DNA from: Symsagittifera roscoffensis
Taxonomy: Eukaryota > Xenacoelomorpha > Acoela > Convolutidae
NCBI RefSeq assembly: GCF_963678635.1
Contig: NC_087063.1
Coordinates: 65,090,471 to 65,154,470 of the forward strand
Reading direction: 5' to 3'
Length of the DNA: 64,000 nt
The notes beneath the pieces are model-generated. The model saw only the letters and a list, made by a program, of their open reading frames with translations, was not told the DNA's origin and did not search any database. A program made the translations under genes and the position numbers. Positions 12,002 through 19,593 of this stretch are shown here, piece after piece; position 1 is the first letter of the stretch, and every line of letters begins with the position of its first letter.

Positions 12002-12421
12002 CTTGTCATTCACTTTTTTGTTGTGCAGAATATTTTTTCTAAAAATTGCAGTAAAATCGAGAAAAAAAGGTAAAAACAAAAACAAAATAATCTGCTTTTG
12101 AAGTTTTGGTAGTTTAATTTGGGCAGACGTGAGAGAAATATTAACCTATTAGAGCAAAAGCAGAAGGTTCCTAACGTTAAACCAAAATGAACGCTAATTT
12201 TCTCGATCATGAGCCAAACTTTTTGAGTTTTTTTGTACGAGCTCACTTGAAGTACCTAAGTTTGGGCAACAAAGCCAGCATGCACCGTAGTTCTTTCAAA
12301 GCGACAATTTCTTAATCAACTCGTTTTCCTAAGTTATGTTTATTAACATTTTGAAAAGTTACTCTATGATAGAAAGGCTGAAATTTTTGGAAAAAAATGC
12401 TCTTGTTGATGCCCAACCCCT

Positions 12422-12719
12422 TGTGGTATTGCAGCATCTGTAGTACACAACCTTGAGGACAGTTTGCTAGCTACTGCATCTGCAGTAACCATATGTGCTA
12501 ACTATATCCATTACGCTATTATTATATAAGTGTGGTCAAGGCCATTGGATGTTGTTAAAGCGTTAAGGTTGAATTGGTCAGAGTTTCATATCTCATGCTG
12601 AAGAACAGTAACCAATCTCAGCTTCTAACTTCATTAAAAGACAAGATCAAGAACAGTAAATTTACAGTATCTCTCTTACTTTTATTCCTCAAAACGCTAC
12701 GCAGCTTAGGGATATCACA
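12422..12719 (+). repeat. 5' LTR
   Basis: 298 bp, TG...CA ends, 291 or so of 298 positions shared with the 3' LTR. A TATA box (TATATAAG) lies at 12523-12530, and an ATTAAA polyadenylation-like hexamer at 12633-12638 lies downstream of it, consistent with a U3-R-U5 layout. The last base is the A of the gag start codon. Confidence 0.95.
12523..12530 (+). promoter_or_regulatory. LTR TATA box
   Basis: TATATAAG, about 100 bp into the LTR; conserved at 19397-19404 in the 3' LTR. Expected position for the U3 promoter driving the genomic RNA. Confidence 0.7.
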
Positions 12720-13948
12720 TGGCGCAGCCAGCAGGATTTTTTGCTCAGGACAATAGAACGGACATGGGAATTCCAGTTTACTGGACCACGGCGAACTCTG
12801 ATCCACCTTGGAATTTTAAAGTATGGTTAGATCAGTTCCTGATGGCGGTAACTGTAAAAGAAAATGTCAACCCAGAAGTTATGCTGGAAGATCCTAAACC
12901 AGTGTTAGAGGAGCCGGAACCCCGTCCAGAAACACCCAGAGATGGCAAATCTGATGCTGCAACAGCAGCTAGAGAAGCACGGGATAGACTACTAAAAGAT
13001 CGAGTCGCAGCCGAAAATGAAGAGAGGAGAGAAAGAGGACCTAAAGTGGGTCACAATATTTACTACAACGAAGTTCAAAAGCGATTAGTATCCAGACTAT
13101 TTCTTGCGTTTGGGACGGAAGGAAAGAAACGTTTTGTTCAAAAAAATCCACATAAGGAGATCTCTAAATTGCAATTCAAAGAGATGGTTAGATTAGCAAA
13201 GGTAACCTTTGAAAATTGCCAGAGCATTACTTACGAGCGGTACAAATTATTCAATAGATCACAGGAAATGGGAGAAACTTTAGAATCATTTCATGCAGCA
13301 CTAACTGCTCAAGCAGCGAAGTCGGCATTGGACACTTTGGAAGATGAGTTAGTCAGAGATCTCTTTATTTCGAAAATGCAAAGTCCAGCATTACAGGACA
13401 CGCTCACGTTCGAAACGTTACCTCCCGAAGAAGTACTAAACCCTGCGATAAAATTTGAGCAGAGTAAACAATCGACACAAGCGTTTCAGAAATCCACTCT
13501 GGGTACTGTGCCAGCAACAACCCAATCAGGGCCCCAGATTAAAATCAAACAAGAACCAATTCTGGTGGTAGGAAACAGGAATCAGAATACTAGAAAGCCC
13601 TATCGTGAAAGGAATAGACGAAAACAGCAGGAGGGAAGGGCGATATCGAACAATCAAAACGCAGATGAAAGGAAACCATGCAACAGGTGTGGCAGACCAT
13701 TTGTAGACGGTCACTTGAAAAATTGTGCAGCAATGGGAAAACAATGTAAGAACTGCAATAAACCAAACCACTTTGCTCGAATGTGCCGGTCACAACAGGT
13801 CAGTGAAATAACTGAGAATACAGAGAGTTCTGAGGAAGAATGTAACTTGATTCAAACATTCGATTCGTGCGAAGAATTTGAGGTTATGGCAATTGAACAG
13901 AAAGACAGGCAGATAGAGATGATAATCGATACATCGACGAGAAAATGA
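12719..13948 (+). CDS. gag: Gag polyprotein of the Ty3/gypsy element
   Basis: 409 codons, intact. The structural protein would form cytoplasmic virus-like particles and package element RNA. The N-terminal half includes an acidic/proline-rich stretch and a charged helical region (about 60-115). A capsid-like region follows, with the C-terminal zinc knuckles: a CCHC box C-x2-C-x4-H-x4-C at residues 343-356, preceded at 321-336 by an atypical C-x2-C-x7-H-x3-C. The start is the first ATG; its A is the last LTR base and the TG begins the primer-binding site, so residues 2-7 (AQPAGF) are encoded by the PBS. The stop overlaps the next ATG as ATGA. Confidence 0.9.
   Translation: MAQPAGFFAQDNRTDMGIPVYWTTANSDPPWNFKVWLDQFLMAVTVKENVNPEVMLEDPKPVLEEPEPRPETPRDGKSDAATAAREARDRLLKDRVAAENEERRERGPKVGHNIYYNEVQKRLVSRLFLAFGTEGKKRFVQKNPHKEISKLQFKEMVRLAKVTFENCQSITYERYKLFNRSQEMGETLESFHAALTAQAAKSALDTLEDELVRDLFISKMQSPALQDTLTFETLPPEEVLNPAIKFEQSKQSTQAFQKSTLGTVPATTQSGPQIKIKQEPILVVGNRNQNTRKPYRERNRRKQQEGRAISNNQNADERKPCNRCGRPFVDGHLKNCAAMGKQCKNCNKPNHFARMCRSQQVSEITENTESSEEECNLIQTFDSCEEFEVMAIEQKDRQIEMIIDTSTRK
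12720..12738 (+). promoter_or_regulatory. Primer-binding site, probably for tRNA-Ser
   Basis: TGGCGCAGCCAGCAGGATT starts immediately after the LTR CA end. Its complement ends in GGCTGCG-CCA, preceded by AATCCTG. This resembles the 3' end of animal serine tRNAs whose acceptor reads GCAG...CTGC, with about two mismatches to the Drosophila-type end I remember. The tRNA assignment is from memory and unverified; position and TGG start are directly visible. Confidence 0.6.
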
Positions 13949-15222
13949 AAGAAAACAGTGGCAGTAATGAAGTAAACAAACTAGAAACAAAAAAGATTGA
14001 CATACGGAAAGATTCATCATCGGGAAGGATGAAGTCACTGAAGGCTCTAATCCGAATTGATAATCGAATAATAAATATGACCGTGGACACCGGTAGCCCA
14101 ATTTCATTTATAAATTGGACAGTGGCGAAACAGATTCTAGATTCATCAGGAAAAATACAATTTACTCCAGTTGAAAAATTGTACTTACCAGCACAATTCG
14201 TGGATTATAATAAAAAACCAATAGCAATATTGGGTGCGGTGAAGGCCAACATACGGTCCGCTGGCTGGGAAGTTCCAGAGGCCACTTTTCTAATAACTGA
14301 ACGAAGGACGCGGTGTATTTTGGGGTTAGACCTACAAAGTAAAGTGGGTATAACTACTACGCAAAGACCCGCCCCAAAAATGAAATCTCGGTTCGACATA
14401 ATGCTGTGCGAACAGTCGGAGCCGTGGAAAGAAAAATTCTACGAGGATTTTAAATCACTGTTTGATAGAAAAGGACGATCAGTACATCATGTCGTGAACA
14501 CAACATTCAAATACCCTCTTTGCCCGATTCAAGAAAAAGGGACGAGGATACCTATCCATATGCAAGAAAAAATCAAGAAGGATATTGAAAAATTATCATT
14601 AGAGAGCCATATTCAGATGTTAGATAAGTGTACCAGTGATTGTTTTATAGCCCCTATTGTAATCACAGTGAAGAAAGACGAGTCGATTAAATTGGCTCTG
14701 GATGCAAAGCCCATCAACAGACAATTATATAAAAACAAGTATCAGATGCCGAATGTGGAAGAACTATTAGATGGTGTTAGTCAGATAGTAACTGCACAAA
14801 CAGCAGGTACCTTGTTTTTCAATGTGTTAGATTTGAAATATGCATATAGTCAGCTAAAGTTGACTCCACAAACTGCAAGACAGTGTAATTTCAATATCGT
14901 AGGGGGGGAAGCTACGGGCACGTATAGATTTCTGACGGGATTCTATGGGTTGGCTGATATGCCAGCCGAATTTCAAAAAGCAATGGATCGGACGTTAAAT
15001 CATTCTAAGAATACGTTTTGTTTCTTGGACGATATACTGATCGTCTCAAAAGGATCGGAGATAGAGCATGAAAAACTAATTCCTGACGTTCTAAGGAAGC
15101 TTGATAAGGAAAACTTATCGCTGAAGCTGTCAAAATGTGAGTTCTTCAAAACAGAAGTTAATTGGCTGGGACACAAACTTTCAGAAAGTGGGGTTACCCC
15201 GAAAATTACTAAAACGGAGTAG
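13945..15222 (+). pseudogene. pol: Pol part 1: protease and reverse transcriptase
   Basis: 425 codons in the -1 frame relative to gag, beginning at an ATG that overlaps the gag stop (ATGA). The aspartic protease active site is D48-T-G-S, in the context MTVDTGSPISF, with a later ILGLD motif. RT motifs follow in order: LALDAKPINR, VLDLKYAYSQL, GLADMPAEFQ, and the catalytic FLDD at residues 360-363. The frame closes at 15220-15222, in the region between the RT palm and the connection domain, while homology continues in the +1 frame. The ATGA overlap suggests termination-reinitiation or -1 frameshifting; I see no classical slippery heptamer. Confidence 0.85.
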
Positions 15223-16312
15223 TAAGTTAGAGCATCCGAAGTCACTCAAGCAACTTAGATCCTTTCTAGGTAGTATTAATCACCTTGCGAAGTTTATACC
15301 GAATGCAGCCAATTTGACAGACAAACTTAGACCACTATCCCGTGAGGAAAACGAAAAGAAAAAATTGAAAAACATTAAAATCCCAGTAAAAAAATTTGAA
15401 TGGGGACCCAAACATAGTGAGGTGTTCGAGGAAATCAAACAAGCGGTAGCAAACATTGCTAAACTGAATTATTATGACCCGAATAGAGATACTCGGGTCA
15501 AGTGTGATGCAAGCCATAGTGGACTAGGGGCATCCCTAGAGCAACAGACGGAAAAGAACGAATGGGTTCCAATTTCTTTCGCGTCGCGTTACTTAAACAA
15601 TCAAGAAAAAAAGTATTCTACTAATGAGCTTGAACTGCTAGCAGTGGTGAGGGCAGTGGATTGTTTCAAACATTACTTATTAGGAAAAGAATTTGTAATA
15701 GTTACTGATCATAAGGCATTAACATCTGCCTTAGAAGGAAACAGGTCTAACAAAACATATCAATCCAGATTAACAAGGTGGGTGGATAGATTATTGCCTT
15801 ATCAATTCAAAATTGTCCATATTCCAGGAAAGGATAGGGGGATAGTAGATTATCTATCTAGAGAACCAACCGGAGAACCTTGGCCGGAAACAAAATTGGA
15901 TGAAACATTTGTGGTCACTTCGATTGAGTGCTTTCATAGAGCACTCGACTGTTTATACAGTCGACTGAATGATACTGATGTAACAATTCGGAGTGAAAAG
16001 GTTCTAGAATATTCTCACAAACAGAAAAGAGAAGATAACTTGCTAAAATCCAGACGTGGTTGCCATAGCAACAAAACGGTCAAAAACCGAACAAAGCTCG
16101 ACCGGAACGAGAACTGTGGCAATTCAGATTTTTTGACTAACAATAATGTGTTGAATCAGAAGAACACTCTTGTCAATTTCAATAGAGCAGTTCAGTCGGT
16201 CAATTTAGTCACAAACAGAAAAGTAAACTCAGAAAAATGGAGGAAGGAAAGATTACGAAAAAGACAAGGAGAATCGGAGACTGTAGGACACAGGAGGAGA
16301 GCGATCAAGTAG
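15222..16312 (+). pseudogene. pol: Pol part 2: RT connection and RNase H
   Basis: The frame is open from 15137 but family-like sequence only begins near 15225 (LKQLRSFLGSINHLAKFIPN), so the upstream part is shadow. RNase H catalytic motifs are visible: KCDASHSGLGA, the glutamate in STNELELLAVV, and IVTDHKALTSAL. After the RNase H end (GIVDYLSREPTGEPWPE) the frame runs on through about 140 lysine-, arginine- and asparagine-rich codons before stopping. The missing base(s) at 15215-15225 are not in a homopolymer. Confidence 0.85.
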
Positions 16313-16854
16313 CAGAAGCAGAAATAACCGAGACTACTTTCCATCGAACATGTCGAATTAGAAGAGGAACTCTAGATAGAACGGAAGACAGCTTTGACGA
16401 GGACAGCTGTGTTGCACGAGCAGTAATATGGGATCAAGACGCTGAAGAAACGAAAAACTTGCTATCTATTTGGGACCTAGTCAGCAAAGATCAACAGATG
16501 CCGGGAAACATCAAAGAACTAGAGGCGATGACGCAGATGGTCACGAGCAGCCCAAGAGGCTCACCAACGAAATCAATCATAGAAGTGGATCTAACAGCGG
16601 AGGATGACGATCTAGGTCCGGAAGTGAGCGAAGTACAAACTTCGAAAAGAACCAACGAACGGCAAACGCAATTGGAAAGCTCAGTGGCAGACAGGGGAGA
16701 CATCGAAAGCTTTAGTTTATCGAAACTATTCGATAAAACGCTGTTAGCCGAACTCATTTTGGAGGATGTGTGGATGGACCGATTACGTCGCGTAATAGAG
16801 AGGAAGGATCGGGCAGGATTTGAGCTTATGGGCCCATACACAAACCCACTGTAG
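16237..16854 (+). pseudogene. pol: Pol part 3: acidic linker between RNase H and integrase
   Basis: This frame overlaps the end of part 2 by about 75 nt and carries an acidic, probably disordered stretch (for example VDLTAEDDDLGPEVSEV). Near its end is the conserved-looking block LEDVWMDRLRRVIERKD. An in-frame TAG at 16852-16854 closes it, yet the same frame continues directly into the integrase zinc finger. The stop therefore looks like a nonsense change or a readthrough site. The RNase H-integrase linker, around 300 codons, is unusually long for the family. Confidence 0.7.
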
Positions 16855-17232
16855 AACCAACTCTCAGTAGTCGATGATTGCATTCTCGTAGACAATAGGA
16901 TAGCAGTACCAGCTCAATTGCGTCAAATAGTTTTGAAGCGCATTCATAGAGGACATCCGGGGCAGGAGGCGATGATTGACGTGTCAAATTATTTGTGGTG
17001 GCCCCACATGCACAAGGATATCGTAAACCTAGCTGAAGAGTGTAGCGAATGTACACGCTATGGTAAGAAAGCAAAATTTATTTTACCAAAAAACTCTTCA
17101 CAACCACTGCCACTGCTATCGCAGCTAGGGCAGGAAGTTCATTTAGATTACGCAGGACCTTTAGAAGATTATAAAGGAAAGAAAATCTACCTGTTGATAG
17201 CGATTGATCGGTTTTCGAGTTCCCGTCGGTGA
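16855..17232 (+). pseudogene. pol: Pol part 4: integrase zinc finger and first catalytic Asp
   Basis: In frame with part 3 across the TAG. The H2C2 zinc-binding domain is visible as IHRGHPGQEA...NYLWWPHMHKD...CSECTRYG. The first catalytic aspartate is in VHLDYAGPLEDYKG. The frame ends at TGA 17230-17232 soon after AIDRFS, where the neighbouring frame takes over, so a small indel lies at about 17215-17225. Confidence 0.85.
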
Positions 17233-17690
17233 AAGTAACAAAATCAACGGGGGGAAAGTCCACTATAAAATTTCTAAGGTCGTACATAGATACACACGGT
17301 ATACCAGAATCGATAAAAACCGACCAATTTTCCGGATTCAAAGGAAAAGCCATGAAAAACTTCTGTCTCGAACATAATATAGAACAAAAGTTCTGTCCGG
17401 TGGGCGATCATCGCGGGTGTGGCTTAGTCGAGAGAACAATTCAAACCATTAAAAGGCGCTTGGGGGTGATGTTACTGGAAGAAAATGTAAAGTCAATTAA
17501 ATTGTGTCTCAGTACGATCATTAGGGACATGCGGTGGATAAAACAGAAAACCATACAGAAATCACCGTTTGAAGCACACTTTGGTAGATTACCAAAAACG
17601 GAATTTAAAATTATACGAGATAAATTTGTAGAATTCTCTGATAATTTAGATAAGCAGCATCTGGAGAGGTCGGCCCTAACTGCAAGCTAA
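17215..17690 (+). pseudogene. pol: Pol part 5: integrase catalytic core, rest
   Basis: Begins around FPSVKVTKSTGG after the frame break. It carries the second catalytic aspartate (SIKTDQFSGFKG) and the catalytic glutamate (GCGLVERTIQTIKRRLG), completing a D-D-E triad split over two frames. TAA at 17688-17690 ends the frame; weak coding sequence continues in the same frame to TGA 17787-17789. Confidence 0.85.
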
Positions 17691-17785
17691 CTCAAGAAGA
17701 GGATTGATCAATCTCGGGACTCATTAAAGATTGTCAAAAAAGGGCAGAAAAGCAGAGAGGTCAGCCCCTATTCAAACAAGCCAGT

Positions 17786-17998
17786 TTGACGACTCAGGAG
17801 AGGAACAGAGCAAGAACTCTGCGGAACCTGTTGGAGGCGAATGCTGACTGGAACGCAGAGCGGCGTAGATATGACGGACCCAGCCTCTCGCAACTAATAG
17901 ATGCCACGAGTACAATCGACCCGAGCTGCGAAAGGAGCTACTCTACTCATGGGAAAAGGATTTGTCGAGGACAAACCAAAGGGGTCAGAGTGGAATAG
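17786..17998 (+). pseudogene. Short frame after integrase (probable pol tail fragment)
   Basis: About 70 codons with no ATG at the upstream end, reading TTQERNRARTLRNLLEANAD and onward. The charged helical composition fits a C-terminal extension of pol displaced by another frame break rather than an independent gene. Overlaps the next ORF in a different frame. Confidence 0.4.
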
Positions 17999-19175
17999 CC
18001 AAAACCTCAGTCACAGAGACGAGACGAGAAAAAGTGGAGCGGCACTGACAAAGCCGTTCAAGGGAAAGGTCGCTTTTGACTCACCAAAGACAGTGACAAC
18101 AGCTGCAGGAGCAGTATACAAGAAAAGTGATCTGGTGAAGTTACAAGGTTCTCCTACGAAGTCACTCAAGGAAGGAACAAATCAAAAGGAGAAGGCTAAA
18201 AGTCCACTGGAGGAGCCAAAAAGCAAACACCAGAAGAAAGATGACGAGCTCTTCGAGGACACGATATCGGAAGAGGAGGACTGGAATATATCGAGTGAAC
18301 AGACAAAAGACTTGTTTCAAAACAGCGAGACTGTCGTAACATCGCGCGCCACACCGGTTGGTGGGGGACTTAACCTAGCAATGAAGCGAGCAAAGCCTAA
18401 CCTCGGGGGCCCAAAGACAATCGGACCAAAGACGCAAGAACAGGAGGCGCTAAACCCGGTAGGGGAATCACAAGATAAAAGAGATCAAACACTTAAAAAC
18501 CAGGGTAAAGAAAAAAAGAAAGCTGCGGTAGCAGCAGAAGAAGTTACTCATCCAAAACAATCAGATGGGGATCAAGCTGATCGTGCAGGCAGTTCGGGCA
18601 CCAAAAGTGGACATTCTAGGAAGCGCATGACAAGGGACACGCCACCTAGCTCAATCTTGAATGCGTTCCAGAAACAAGACATGGGAGACGAAGAATGGCA
18701 AAGCCTAGCCGATCAAGTGTTGACTAGAGGTCTGCAAAGATCAGCGGATGAGATTATTAAATCTAGGATGGAAGATCAAACTGAGACGACAGGCGAACAA
18801 GGATCTCCGTCACGAATTTCGGACGACTCAGTGGTTGACGATCAAGGAGGTACGAATGTCAGGCGTAGTAAGCAAACCACGAAAAACCAGGGTCCTAAAA
18901 GATTGGGTAGCCCCGTAAAACATTCAGTCAAATATATTAGCGCGGACGACGAGGCAGACGTTAACGAAATGGCTTTAGAGCAGTACCGATCCGGTCTGGC
19001 GAATGTGAAAACGAACAAAAACAACCCGATAGAGACCCGACTGAAGCTTTTAGAACGCCATTTATTTCGGAAGAAGTTTGGATATGCTGCCTTGGATACG
19101 ACACAACCATGGAGTACGCAGTGGAAAGTGCAGTTAGAAATAAAGAAGAAAGAAACGGAAAAGAAAAACTTATAG
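17901..19175 (+). CDS. Unassigned 424-codon ORF between integrase and 3' LTR
   Basis: Opens at ATG 17901 and stays open for 1275 nt. It is rich in Lys, Glu, Gln, Ser and Asp, with little hydrophobic sequence: no signal peptide, no transmembrane segment and no fusion-like domain, so it does not look like an env gene. It lies in the frame of pol part 5 but two stops (TAA TAG) precede its ATG. Its more ordered part is near the C-terminus (about residues 350-420), with basic helices such as ETRLKLLERHLFRKKFGY. It may be a disordered pol tail or an accessory ORF; no function is assigned. Confidence 0.6.
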   Translation: MPRVQSTRAAKGATLLMGKGFVEDKPKGSEWNSQNLSHRDETRKSGAALTKPFKGKVAFDSPKTVTTAAGAVYKKSDLVKLQGSPTKSLKEGTNQKEKAKSPLEEPKSKHQKKDDELFEDTISEEEDWNISSEQTKDLFQNSETVVTSRATPVGGGLNLAMKRAKPNLGGPKTIGPKTQEQEALNPVGESQDKRDQTLKNQGKEKKKAAVAAEEVTHPKQSDGDQADRAGSSGTKSGHSRKRMTRDTPPSSILNAFQKQDMGDEEWQSLADQVLTRGLQRSADEIIKSRMEDQTETTGEQGSPSRISDDSVVDDQGGTNVRRSKQTTKNQGPKRLGSPVKHSVKYISADDEADVNEMALEQYRSGLANVKTNKNNPIETRLKLLERHLFRKKFGYAALDTTQPWSTQWKVQLEIKKKETEKKNL

Positions 19176-19281
19176 TTAAAATTCTCAAAAACAGAACATT
19201 CATGGCACCACGAAAACTGAGCTGAAAACTCATAGTATTGTTGTTTATAAAATTTTAAATGTATTAGATAAAATTTTATTT

Positions 19282-19295
19282 GGTCCCTGGGGGAA
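19282..19295 (+). promoter_or_regulatory. Polypurine tract region
   Basis: GGTCCCTGGGGGAA directly abuts the 3' LTR start; the CTGGGGGAA part is the likely plus-strand primer. Short but correctly placed. Confidence 0.65.
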
Positions 19296-19593
19296 TGTGG
19301 TATTGCAGCATCTGTAGTACACAACCTTGAGGACAGTTTGCTGGCTACTGCATCTGCAGTAACCATATATGCTAACTATATCCATTACGCTATTATTATA
19401 TAAGTGTGGTCAAGGCCATTGGATAATGTTAAAACGTTAAGGTTGAATTGGTCAGAATTTCATATCTCATGCTGAAGAACAGTAACCAATCTCAGCTTCT
19501 AACTTCATTAAAAGACAAGATCAAGAACAGTAAATTTACTGTATCTCTCTTACTTTTATTCCTCAAAACGCTACGCAGCTTAGGGATATCACA
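19296..19593 (+). repeat. 3' LTR
   Basis: 298 bp, collinear without indels to the 5' LTR. I count about seven substitutions (for example CTAGC/CTGGC, GATGTTG/GATAATG). TATA box at 19397-19404. It is followed by CCACT, which matches the upstream flank CCCCT at four of five positions. Confidence 0.95.

Larger units (their letters stand above)
12422..19593 (+). mobile_element. Ty3/gypsy LTR retrotransposon, complete but frame-broken
   Basis: 7172 bp bounded by two 298-bp LTRs starting TGTGGTATT and ending GATATCACA. Order inside: PBS, gag, protease, reverse transcriptase, RNase H, long linker, integrase, a basic/acidic tail ORF, polypurine tract. Protease-RT-RNaseH-integrase order is diagnostic of Ty3/gypsy (Metaviridae-type) elements. 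The LTRs differ at about 7 positions by eye, indicating recent insertion. Flanking pentamers are CCCCT and CCACT, a near but not perfect target duplication. Pol has at least two frame breaks and an in-frame stop, so this copy is probably not autonomous unless those are assembly errors. Confidence 0.95.

Noticed and set aside
17901-19175. Envelope gene of an errantivirus-like element
   Set aside because: No signal peptide, transmembrane segment, furin-like site or fusion-type hydrophobic region; sequence is highly charged throughout.
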